Shown here one piece after another: positions 41,072 through 53,500 of a DNA stretch of 64,000 nt. The first letter of the stretch is position 1. Every line of letters starts with the position of its first letter. The position numbers were made by a program, and so were the translations under genes. The notes beneath the pieces were generated by a model. That model ran no database searches and had not been told where the DNA came from. It saw nothing but the letters and a program-made list of their open reading frames with translations. This stretch comes from Symbiodinium natans (Eukaryota; Sar; Dinophyceae; Suessiales; Symbiodiniaceae). Location: positions 2,501 through 66,500 of the forward strand of contig CAJNDS010000007.1 of assembly GCA_905221605.1 (NCBI GenBank). Reading direction: 5' to 3'.

Positions 41072-41165
41072 GGTAGGTGCCCTTTTCCCTTCCCTTGGGT
41101 TCTGGGTTCTCTTATACAGAAACTGACTCCAAAAAGGGTACCCTGATAATACGCGTAAACCTTTA
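41072..41165. mobile_element. Family D interior, ends lost
   Basis: TGCCCTTTTCCCTTCCC, GGTTCTCTTATACAGAAACT and AAAAAGGGTACCCTGAT match the interior of family D; both ends are missing at array boundaries. Confidence 0.6.
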
Positions 41166-41653
41166 AGGGCTTAGGATAAACCCTAATCCATAAACTCTAC
41201 GACCCGAGACCTCCTGAAGGCACAAAGCTGGAATGCACTTTAGATTGATTTCAGAGCCACAGAAGCCCCCGGCCCAAGACTCACCATGCTTTAGGCTATT
41301 GCTTGAACACCCCGATGATTCAAGCCCTTAACCCCCCAACCACCTAACCCCAAAACCCCTAAACCCTAAAAACCGAAAACCCTAAAAACCTAAAACCCTA
41401 AACAATACAAGTCTAAAACCCTCAACAATACAACCCTAAACTCTTAAACAGCACAACCCTAAACCCTCAAAACCCTAAAACCCTCAGTCCTAAAGCCCTA
41501 AACCCTAAACTCCTAGAACCCAAAGGCACTAAGCGCCCTAAAATCCTAAACCGAACAACCCTAAAACCCTAAACCTTAAAACCCTCAGCCTAAACCCTAA
41601 ACCCTAAACCCCAAACCCCAAAACCTAAACCCTAAACCCTAAACCCATCTCAG

Positions 41654-41698
41654 CCCCCACCCGTGGAGTCGAGGACCGACCAGCGACAGTACTGCGCG
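41654..41698 (+). CDS. M16 peptidase exon 1 of window
   Basis: Reads PPPVESRTDQRQYCA after an acceptor CATCTCAG. It matches the insulysin stretch with the KSxxDxRxYR pattern just before the first strand, with identical spacing to the next exon. Donor is GC (GCG|GCCGCG), phase 0. The acceptor is followed by C, which is unusual for this gene. Confidence 0.75.
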
Positions 41699-44600
41699 GC
41701 CGCGCCGGCCAAGAGTTCCGGTTTCGGGCTTCAACTTTTGAGGGGCTTAGCACGGTTCAGGGGTTTTGGGCTTGGGGTTCAGGGTTTAGGGTTTGTAGGG
41801 TTTAGGGTTTAGGATTTAAAGTTCGGGGACTTGTGAGGGTTGAGGGGTTATTTGGGCGCTGTGGAGGGTTTAGGAGGGTTTGGGGCCGGTTTGGGGGGGC
41901 TAGGAGGGTTTGCAGGACTTCGGAGGGCTTCGGAGGGTTTAGGAGGGCTTAGGAGGGTTTAGGAGGGTTGGGGGTTTTGGGGGCTTAGGAACTTAGTCCT
42001 AAGGGGCCGTGGTCCCGTAAAATGGTCCCTTGCCTTCTTTTAAAGTGCTCTGAAGTATGGGCCCTTGGAATTTAAAAGATATCCAAGGGGCGTATAAGGG
42101 CTCCCCCTTATTAAGGATTGGGAGGATTGAGGGGGGGCTTAGCAGGGGGCTTTAGGGGCTTAGGGGGTTGGGCTTGTCGGGCTTCAGGCTTGGGGCAAGA
42201 AGGGGGGAGGGTTATGTCAGGGTTCAGGGCGTACACTTCGGCATACACTTCAACATCCTTGTGAGGTTGTTGCGATCTCAAAAATCCCACAAACCCTAAA
42301 CCCAACCCTAAACCCTATGCCTTATGTCCTAAACTTTGGGATATTCCCCCTTACACTAGCAGTGCTTAATGGGGAGTCGAATAGGGGGTACTAGAATCCC
42401 TATTAAGGACTGCTAGTACAAGGGGGAGCATCCCGACCTATGCCTTATGCCTTTTGCCTTTTATGGGTTGGTGGTCTCTTTAAGCAGCGCTTCTGTTTAA
42501 ATACATTCGGGGTTCTTCCTAGGGTATCTAACCCTAAACCCTAAACCCTAAACCCTAAACCCTAAACCCTACACCCTAAACCCCAAACCCTAAACCCTAA
42601 ACCCTAGGGGCTGTATTGAGGTATAAGGGCAACAGATACAGAGGCCACCGGCGCTTTTAACTTATGCCCACCCTAACCCATAAACCTTAAACCCTAAACC
42701 TAAACCCTAAACCCTACACTGGCACGTGCCAGCTCTCCCTGGCCAATGGCCTTCGCGTGCTGCTCGTCAGTGATGCGACAGCCCGCCAACTCAGTCTGCG
42801 AGTTGTGTACTGCTGGTCACTCCCAGGCCTTCTCACACCTTCTCACACTTCCCCAATTCCTAGGTTACTCTTGGGTTTGTGCAAACACAGCAGACTGGTG
42901 ACTTCCCAATCTTATCATCACCTTTTGGCGCCTGTAAAAAACCAAAGTACAGACTACCCTAGACCCTGAACCCTTACCCAAACGAAGTGTTCGCAAAGGC
43001 CATGCGCCAGCACAGAGGACCAAGATTTCCATCCATGTCCTGGGGACCCTCCAGCCTTCACCCTAAACATGACGAACCCCCCCCCCCCCTAAATCCTAAA
43101 CCCTAGCCCCTAGAACCGAAACCTTAAACCCTAAACCCTAAACCCTAAACCCTAAACCCTAAACCCTACGAAGCGTTCCACATATCTACCCCAAAACTCT
43201 TCAGCCCTAAGTCCTGGGGCAGAGACACGCTAAGCAACCCGGAATAGCCCAAGCCTTCTCTGAAAGCTTGGTTAGGGTTTAGGGTTTAGGGTTTAGGGTT
43301 TAGGGTTTAGGGTTTAGGGTTTAGGGTTTAGGGTTTAGGGTTTAGGGTTTAGGGTTTCAGGGTTTCAGGGTTCAGGGTTTAGGTTTGGGGTTTATATAGG
43401 GTTCAGGGTTTCGGTTTATGGGTTTAGGGTTTAGGGTATGGGGTTGAGAGTGTCGGGTCCGGTCTTTTGAAGTCAGGGCGGCTTCAGGTTTCATGCGGGC
43501 TACAGCAAACTCCAGGAAGTTGGAAGTTTAAGGATGAGTTGGGATTCCCTTTAGTGTCCTTTTGGGGGAGGATGTTCCAACTTCTTGGAGTTTACTGTAG
43601 GGGTTAGGCGGTTTCGGGTTCAAGGCTCCCGGAAGAGAATCGAGCCCACCGGCGAAGTCCAAAACTGATGTAGGGTTTAGGGTTTAGGGTTTAGGGGACA
43701 GGGTTTAGGGTTTAGGGATGGAACCACCCAACCTGGGGCCGAACGCAATACTTCTGCACGCCTGGTCCCCCCAGAACCTTCCCTAAACCGCTAACCCCTC
43801 AACCCTAAAACCTAAACTGCTTAGGGTTCAGGGTACCTCACAACACCTCTCAACCCTTCTGCTCGAGCCAAAGTCCTCCACCTATTGGGTTTGGGATTTA
43901 GGGATGGCGGGCTTTGGTTACATTTATGAGCATTAGGTTCGTCCCCCACGCGCCCTTGGGCCCCCAAACCCTACACTCGAAATTGCTCCTAAACCCTAAA
44001 CCCTAAACCCTAAACTGCTCCTATACCCTAAACCCTAAACTGCTCCTAAACCTGAATAAGCCCTAAACCCTAAACTGCTCCTAAACCCTAAACCCTAAAC
44101 TGCCTCTAAACCCTAAACCCTAAAACCTAAACCCTAAACCCTAAACCCTAAACTGCTTACCTAGGCCACGGCCTCGGCAGCAGCGCTCTCTGTGCACGCC
44201 CACCCTGCCTGTGATTGAGGGATTTCAGGGTTATGATTTTCGGGTTCAGGGTTTAGGGTTTGGGGTTTAGGGTTTAGGGTTTGGAGTTTGGGGTTTAGGG
44301 TTTGGGGTTTAGGGTTTGGGGTTTAGGGTTTAGGGTTTGGGGTTTAGGATTTGGGGTTTAGGGTTTAGGGTTGGGATGTTCCCCCTATACTAACAGTCCT
44401 GAATAGGGATTCGAACAGGGGGGGGGGGGGGTACTATAATCCCTATTAAGGACTGTTAGTATATTTAAGGGGGAACATCCCAAGATTTAAGAGTTTTGTT
44501 GCTCTAGGCCCGTGGGGTCAGTGTAGAAGACTGTGATGTCAGAAGTGTAGGGTTTAGGGTTTAGGGGGGGCTATGATTCGAGCAGGGTTTACGCGTGTTC

Positions 44601-47504
44601 GGATTCAGGGTTTAGGCTTAGGGTGCAAGATGCCAGGTTTCCCTCAAGACATTATCCTGGGAACAGTTCTTGGCCTGAAACATTCGGTCCCTCCACCCCA
44701 CCCGAACAAGGCATTTGGAACCCAAAAGGCTTCAGTGTAGCGCAGCTTTCGATTCAGGTTGTCGGGTCAGTCAGGCGATTGGGGTTTAGGGTTTCCCCTG
44801 ATCCCTCAACCCGAAATCGGGCAGAAAAGGCCACTGCACTTGAGAAAAAAATGGGGCAGAACAACTAAACCCTAAACCCTAAGCCCTAAAGCCCTAAGCC
44901 CTAAGCCCTAAGCCCTAAGCCCTAAACCCTAAACCCTAAACCCTAAACCCTAAACCCTAAACCCTAAACCCTAAACCCTAAACCCTAAACCCTAAACCCT
45001 AAACCCTAAACCCTAAACCGAAGCCGAAGCTCGCCGACACTCAGCTGGCGCCCACCAGCTTGATGGCGATGTTGTTCGCTGAGCCCGGTTGAGGGATTAG
45101 GGTTTAGGGTTTAGGGTTTAGGGTTTAGGGCTTAGGGCTTAGGGCTCTCCATGCTGCCACTGCTTCTTTGAGGACCAAGTGAGCCCTAAAAGTTGGGGTC
45201 CTATACCCTAGACTACGATCCTGTCCCATCACCCTAAAAGTTGGGGTCATGTACCCTAGAAGAACCCTAAACCCTAAACCCTAAACCCTAAACCCTAAAC
45301 CCTTATTTCCTCGTTTTCGGGTTGGTGTTTCCCTTACAATCCCCTTAAAGCCAAAAAGGGCAACCTTCGTATTCCTAGGCTACTTCTGGGTTCAGGGTTT
45401 AGGGTTTAGGGTTTAGGACGGTTTTGTGATATTAAGGGTACATGAGCCCTAAGCGTTCCCCTAAAAGTTGGGGGGTCGTCATACCCTGTACTACTATTTT
45501 CCGATAAGGGGTATATGAAGCAGAGTTTAGATTACTGTTCTTGGTGAGTGTATATAAGGTCCCTAAGCCCTAGACCCTAAACCCTAAACCCTAACCCTAA
45601 ACCCTAAACCCTTTTTAACGTTGGTGAGGGTATATGTTGGGTGTCCCTTTGGGGGTACCAGGAAATACAACCCTATGTCATATGAACCCTGAGCCCTCTC
45701 AGGGTTCACGTGGTCACCCAGGTTGTCGCTGGTGGTCCAGGTTTAGGGTTTAGGGTTTAGGGTTTAGGGTTTAGGGTTTAGGGTTTAGGGTTTAGGGTTT
45801 GGGGTTTGGGGTTTAGGGTTTAGGGTTTGGGGTTTAGGGCTACTAGGATTCAGGGTGGGCCCTTATTCCCGTTTCTTAGGGTTTGGGTTCCCTTCACATG
45901 CCCTGTAAAACCCAAAAGGGCACCCTTCTTATTCCTTTGGTCTAGCCCTGTCATGCCCATGCAACCTGGATATTGCAATCCTACGCCCCCAGCCGAAGAG
46001 ATTCCTGCGCAGTGATGCCCCCGGCCAGGCAGGCTTTTACTTAGACCCGCCCGATTTGCCGGGCCTGGCACATCTCTGCCCATGCCTCGTTGGGGGTTAA
46101 AGGGGTTTAGGGTTTAGGGCTTAGGGTTTAGGGTTGGGCACATATAGTTTAGAGCTTTAGCAAGTGAAGATTGTCAACTCTGCACCCAAGTCACAGCCCC
46201 CTTAGAGTGCGGCATGTACGTATCGATTGTACGCAGCAGGCAGCTACCCTAAACCCCAAACCCCAAACCCTGAACCCGAAACCCTAAATACCCAAAAGCC
46301 TAGCACGTGCCCTTCGTTCCTTGTCTTTGTTAGTCCAGTTGGGGCTTTCGTTCGCGCCTTTCATCCCCCAAGAACCTTAACAAAAGGCCACCGAATTAGG
46401 GTTTAATGTTGGACTCGGTTTAGTGCGTTAGGGGTCCCCCCCCCCCCAAACAATTTTGGGGTTTTCGGGGATCCTGAATAGTGTCGGCTGGGGTTGTCGT
46501 CGTCGTAGTAGTACCAGTAGAACTAGTAGTACTAGTAGTACTAGCAATACTCACCAGCTCGGATACCCAGATACGCATTTTTCCCCCTAACCGGCAACCC
46601 CGGCCGGGCAAACGAGGGCTCAAAGTCATAAACCCGAGGCGAGCACATGCTTTTCTTGGGGACGGAGGACTACCCGGAGGAGCCGCCTGGCCGCTTCATT
46701 GTCCCAAGATTTAGGTTTAATAAGGGGTTGCCTATGGTAAGGGTTCAGGGTTCAGGGTTTAGGGTGTAGTGTTTAGGGTTTAGGGTTTGGGGGTTTACTC
46801 CGGGCTCTAGCCGAGGAACTCGTTTCGCCTCTTCCTGTCGGACAAAGGTGGCAGCCCGCGCCCCAGTAGGGTTTACAGGGTTATAGGGTCGAAGGTTTAG
46901 GGTTCTTAGGGTTCTTAGGGTTCTTAGGGTTCTTAGGGTTCTTAGGGTTCTTAGGGTTCTTAGGGTTTTGGGGCTTTCACATCTCCCCAGGTCTCAATGC
47001 GTTCACAAGGGAGCAGGAGACGACGCAGCTTGGAAGCCGATGGAATCTACAAGCCCTTAATCCAAGATTTTGGATTTAGGGCTTAGGGCGCTAGCGCCCT
47101 GATACTAGCCTAAACCCCAAACCCCAAACCCCAAACCCTAAACCCCAAACCCTCAGGGCTTTATGGGTCCTGGGTCTCTGGATTCCTTGGTGTTGTCAGG
47201 ACCCAAACCCTAAACCCCAAACCCCAAACCCCAAACCCCAAACCCCAAACCCTAAACCCTAAACCCTAAATTAAAAACTAAGCCCGAACCCTAACCCTAA
47301 ACCCTAAATCCCAAGTCCCAAAAAGAGACAGAGAGAGAGAGAGAGAGAGAAGGTACTACTTCGACGTTTCGCCGGCATCACTGGTCGAGTCCCTGAGACG
47401 TCCGTGCACCCAGCCGCGCGCTGACCCTAAACCCTAAACCCTAAACCCTAAACCCTAAACCCTAAACCCTAAACCCTAAACCCTAAACGTCCAGGAGTTT
47501 TTTT

Positions 47505-47537
<33 letters not shown>

Positions 47538-50500
47538 GGGGGGGGGGGGGGTGTTTAAGGGGGGTTTAGGGGCGAATAGTGGATGTCCCAGAGTCCTCGC
47601 ATCATCCGATTCGCATCCCTAGAGTGTACCGAGACCCCTCAAGAACCCCAAAAAAAGCTTTTACACCCTAAACCCTAAACCCTAGACCCCGAAACCAGAA
47701 AAGCAAAGTGGAGCCCCCTAAGCCCTGAACCCCGAAGCCCCCCTAAATCCCCTAATCTTAAGCCCCACAGGCCTGGAACCCTGACCTCTATACCCCAAAC
47801 CTTAGACCTCGCCCTAAACCCTAAACCCCGAGACCCTACATCCTAAAACCCTAAGCTTTAACCCTAAACCCTAAACCCTAAACCCTAAACCCTAAACCCT
47901 AAACCCTAAACCCTAAACCCTAAACCCTAAACCCTAAACCCTAAAACCCTAAAACCCTAAAACCCTAAACCCTAAACCCTAAACCCTTAAACCCTAAACC
48001 CTAAACCCTAAACCCTAAAACCCTGAACCCTAAACCCTAAACCCTAAAAACTCTTGGACTTGAGGTTCATGGCTTGTGGGGTTTCGGGTTTAGGGAGACC
48101 CCTATACACGGCACCCTAAAACCCTGCAAGCCTAAAGCCCTCCACGCTCACTTCGACCCTGTCACCCTTGGTGAATTGCCAAAGCCTCGTAGTGCCTCGA
48201 CCCAACCCTAAAGGAACCTCTTAGTGGTGTAGGGTTCGGGCTAGAACGAATCGCCTAAAAGATGATAAGGCCTTTGTTCGGAGGCCTAAATGAGGCTTTC
48301 TGCGTTGAGGGTTTACAGTCCCGATTCCTGCCCTCGTAATCCTGTGTTACGCCGGCATGAATTCCCCCAACCCTAAACCACTCAGAGCCCCAAAAAGCCC
48401 TCAACCCCTAAACCCGACACCCCTCATCCTCAAAAAAAACGAACGCCAAACCCTAAACCCCTTAAGACCCCAGGAACTTCCCCAACAACTCATCAGGACC
48501 CAGAGTAGGCCCTTATTCTCTTTTTGTTGGTTTAGGTTCCCCTATAAGCCCGTTTCGAAACAAATAGGGCACCTTAATTGTTCCTAGGCTACTCCTCTGT
48601 CTAGCCCTAAACCCTCAACCCTCAACCCTAAACCCTAAACCCTAAACCCTAAACCCTAAACCCTAAACCCTAAACCCTAAACCCTAAACCCTAAACCCTA
48701 CCTAGGTTACTCTTGGGTCTAGCATCAGAGCTCCGAGGCTTCGGCTCCTTCTTCACTTCCCCGCTCTTCGCCGAGTCCTCCCTAGACCGCGCCATGGCTT
48801 AGGGTTTAGGGTTTAGGGTTTAGGGTTTAGGGTTTAGGGTTTAGGGTTTAGGGTTTAGGGTTTAGGGTTTAGGGTTTAAATTAGGGTTCAAGGGTTCAAG
48901 GGTTCAAGGGTTCAAGGGTTCAAGGGTTCAAGGGTTCAAGGGTTCAAGGGTTCAAGGGTTCAAGGGTTCAAGGGTTCAAGGGTTTAGGGTTTCGGGTTTC
49001 GGGTTTAGGGTTCAGGGTTCAGGGTTTAGGGGCGTTTAGGGTTTATTGGGTTTGGGGGGGGTTTACGGTGTTTAGGGCAGTTTAGGGCGTTTAGGGTGCG
49101 TAGGGGTTAGGGGTTGGGGGCTGTACTCTTGGGCTGGCTGTTTTGACCTCGCTTTCTAAGCTGCACGAATTTCCTAGCTACTGGCACCTTGCATGCTGGC
49201 ACACCGCCCGAACCTCTTCCTTGGTGTCGATGTGCATCGGTGTTGCTCTGGAATGTGTGCCATGAAACCGGTTTCTTTTACATCACTAGTCCTGTTGCTG
49301 GTGAGTGTACGTAGGGTTCCTCATAAATATTTGTGTTGTGTGTATGTATTGGGTGCCCTTTTGGGGGAGATTCGTATCAAGCGCCCTACTTCTTCTTACG
49401 GTTTAGAGTTTCGGGTTTAGGGTTTAGGGTTTGGGGGGTGACAGGTTTGGTTTGCTTTCGGGTTTGTTGTTGTGCTTCTGAAGGTTCTCGTCCCTTGTGG
49501 TTTGTCAGTTCAGGGTTTAGGATCAGCATCTAGGCCTGAATCCTGATCACACCCATGCTACTCGTACCAGAGCATCCAGTGGCCGGTGGCTCCATGACAA
49601 TAAGGGTCCATGTAGCTTATTATCGAATACTTGGGCCCAAAAGTCCCTGCATGGGAAGTACTTTAAGGCCCAGGTATATAGTAGTAAGGTACATGGAGCC
49701 TTAGGGTGCCAGAACAACGATGGCGTCCATGCTACCAGTGCATCTCCGCAACGCGTGCATTCATCGGCCAGTGCCTCCATACCGGAAAGATGTCTACGCC
49801 CATGCTACTGGTGCATTGGCAAATTCAAAGGCGATTCATGTCTTCACATGATATCCTGCGCGAAATGCAAAACAAGTGGACGCATGAACGTCAATGAACG
49901 CACAAGCACATACGCGGAAAGCCAGGCATGCATGTAAACAGGCACGTGTGCTAGGGAACAGGTGTCCCTGTCAGTCTTTGCGGAAGCCAGAGACCAATTT
50001 CGAACTTCACGAAGCGAATGAAAGCACCACCACATGAACTGCGCTAAGGAGGGCTGCACAAGAGGAACCCCTCCTCCCCTCCCCAACCCTCATCCCTCAT
50101 CCCTAAACCCTAAAACCCCCGCCCCTCCCTCCCCTCACAAGCCAAACGCCGAGGCGAGGTCCAGGCCATTGAGGCAGAGGATGCCAAGAACCGGCAAAGC
50201 TCCTCGGGCAACAGACCTATGAGCCCGTTTCAGCCCTTTTCAGCTCTATACATCCTATGTAAGCTCCTAAAAGCCCCCTAAACCCTGCAGTTTTACGGTT
50301 TAGGGCTTCGCTGCGTGCAGCCTTAGTGCGACAACGGCGCTAGAGCGCGTGCAAAGGTTCGCTAGGCCTGCTCTCCAAGACAACTTAGCAGTGTAGAAGG
50401 AAGCTTTCTCAAGGTAGTTTCATGGACCGTTAATATGGTCCCTAACCTCCCTAACCTCCTTTAACGGGTTCTGAAGGGTATATGAGGGGTACATAAGGGG

Positions 50501-53500
50501 TACCCTTTTGAGGGCCCATACAGCGGGACCATGTAACTACCCTTGGCATTAAGCCTGACCCGTTCATGTCCCTGAAGCCCTAGGAGCACACACGGCACCC
50601 TTAAACCCGAAACCCCAAACCCTAAAACCCTAAACCCGAAAACCCTAAGCCTTAAACCCTAATCCCTAAACCCTCCAAGCCCCAAAACCCCAAACCCCAA
50701 AACCCTAAACCCTAAAACCCTAAGCCTTAAACCCTACTCCCTAAACCAGGTGATTCATTTCGCTTCAACCAGCTCGTCAAGCTCTTCGCTACAGAGGCCG
50801 GACCCCTTCTGCCGGCTCAAGGGTTCTCTTTCCGGGTTCCCCTAAACCCTAAACCCTAAACCCTAAACCCTAAACCCTAAACCCTAAACCCTAAACCCTA
50901 AACCCTAAACCCAGAGCTTGTGTGGCTTCAATTTCCAAATCCTTGCATGGACGCTAAGCTTCAAGACTTCAAGAGCCACTGGTGGCCCGAAGCAGGCGCC
51001 AGGGAACTTCACCCGACAGTACAGCTTTGTGTCAAAGGTGTCGGGCTCAGGGTTAAGATTCAAGGTTTAGGGTTCGTTTGATCGGAACTTCCTGCCCCCC
51101 GAAATGAGATCGAGATCCTATGCACCCCCAAACGAGCCCCAGTGAGGCTTAATTATTATAGCGGCCTCCAGGGAGGCGGGGCTCAAGGGCGGGGTATGTA
51201 ACCCAAATTTCCCTAATGCCCCCCGCTACTCCCTAATTCCCCAAGCCTCCCCTAGGTTCGCTAGGTACCTACCCCATGAACCCCAAAACCCTGAACACAT
51301 CCCTAAGCGCTCTAAAACAACTCAAACCCTAAACCTGAAACCCTAAATCCCAACCCAAACTCCAAACATTCCCCGGAGCCTCCGAAGGTTCCCCTAGGTA
51401 CCTGCCCTTTTAAACCTTAAAAGACCCTAAACCCTAAACCTTAAACCCTAAATCCCAACCCAAACTCCAAACATTCCCCGGAGTGATCCATGTCAAAGTC
51501 TTCTCCCCCCATGGTCCCCAGGGGCATCCGCAAAGAAAGTTCGGCGCTGGGAACCTTCGCGTCTCGTCTGGGCCTAGCCTCTACACCCTAAACCCTAAAC
51601 CCTAAACTCTGAAGCCTGAAGCCTGAAGCCTGAACCCTGAACCCTGAACCCTGAACCCTGAACCCTGAACCCTGAACCCTGAACCCGTTCCGTGTTAGGG
51701 TTTCAGGCTCAGGGTTGCGGTTTCTGGGTGCGCTAAGGCCCCTAAAAGGCGTTAAGCCCTCACACTCCTACGCCCTCAATTGTGTTTAGGGTCTATAGAG
51801 GGTTTAGGGTTTAGGGTTTAGGGTTTAGGGTTTAGGGTTTAGGGTTTAGGGTTTAGGGTTTAGGGTTTAGGGTTTGGCGTCCTAAGCCCTTCCTTAAACC
51901 CAAGTTTCAGGGCAGCCTTCAACTTTTCCTCAGGTAGACGCTCTGGGGGTCGTTTAGGGCTCAGGGCTCTCTGAGTCGCAAACTCTATCCCCCTTGGGAA
52001 ATGTTTTTTTTTTTTTTATAAAACCCCAGAGGGTATTAAAGATATGATTGTTACTCAGGTTCTATACGGGGGAGTATAGCAACAAGGTTAAGTGTTATAG
52101 CCCATTCAAGCAGACAAGTCTCGCAACCAGACTAGAATGCCTTAGGATTTTGGTGCCGCAGGAGTCCCAGCGCAGGCTTTCTTGGTTGGAAGTATTGTCA
52201 GAATCCTGACTCAAAGACCTACCCTAAAGAAATGCGACATGTGAATCCTTCCATAAAGAGAGCAAAATTATTTGTTGATCCACCCCTGACAGCCATCGAG
52301 ATGTCCACCTTGCAAGACCCACCAGCCACACAAAATCCATAACTTTCTCAAGGAAATTCCTGGGTTTCCTACGGTGTACCTATCCTAAACCCGAAACCAA
52401 ACCCTAAACCAAAAACCCCAAAGGGGCAAATGTAGTTCAAGGAGCCCCAGCGTCTGCGACCACCCGAAACCCTAAACCCGAAACCCGAAACCCTAAACCT
52501 AAGGCACCCTGGCAGAGCCCGCGCGTGATGGGCGCGCGCGGACAGCTTTGCTGGAGAGGGGTTTGGTGCTTTTTGGGGTCGAGGGTTTAGGGTTGAGCCT
52601 TTTAGGGGCTCTGGGTTTAGGGTTTAGGGTTTAGGGTTTATGGTTTATTCTGGTTTATAGGGCTGCGTGGATGGTCTATGCGCGCCAGAAATCTCTACCT
52701 GCAATGGTGCTGCGCAGACTTGTGTGCTGGAATTCAGTCATTCTGCAGACATTGCAGTGGCGCTGGTGTTCAGAGATTGGCCAGCATCGCTGCGTTCGGT
52801 TTAGCTTGCTTGTTCCGTTGGTTCAGAATGTGGCGTAAAGAAGCGAGCTGGGAACCAATTCTTTCTAATCTCTCTGGGGTGTTGGATAGAGATGGCGAGT
52901 TTTTTGTTGGTTCCCTAACCCAGAGGGACCATTTGTATTACTATGATGGAATTAGGTACCAACAGCCATACTAAATAGGGTTTTGGGGTACCTAAATCCA
53001 TAGTATAGTATTACAAATGGACCCTCTGGGTAAACGATCTGGAATACGCGATGGACGTGACCCGATTCCATACAAAAGACCCTAAAACCTTAAACCCGAT
53101 GAGGCCCGCCCTTCGCAGAGTTCGCCCAGCTCCCTTCTGAGAAAGCAGTAAGACCAAGGTTTTAGGGTTTAGGGCTGGGGGTTAGGGCTAGGGTTTAGGG
53201 TTTAGGGTTTAGGGTTTAGGGTTTAGGGTTTAGGGTTTAGGGTTTAGGGTTTAGGGTTTAGGGTTTAGGGTTTAGGGTTTAGCCTTCCGACCACACGTAA
53301 AGCCGCACAAAACGCTTGGTTTGGGACATGTCGAGCCGCTGAAAGCGCTTGGTTCGGACATGTACAGCCGCTCAAAGCACTTGGTTTGTGGGGGTGGGGG
53401 GTATGCGAATGGCCCTCACGATTCGGACATGTACAGCCGCTCAAAGCACTTGGTTTGTGGGGTGGGGGGTATGCGAATGGCCCTCACGATGAGAACGTCC

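Noticed and set aside
42757-42969. 70-codon ATG ORF over M16 exon 2
   Set aside because: The first residues are the M16 frame, but the remainder is intron sequence containing a family-C end fragment.
45850-46083. 77-codon minus-strand ORF over M16 exon 3
   Set aside because: Shadow of the plus-strand exon with the DPPDLPGLAH motif.
46481-46714. 77-codon ORF over M16 exon 4
   Set aside because: It is driven by a GTA/GTC microsatellite and reads exon 4 in the wrong frame; the true frame is EHMLFLG.
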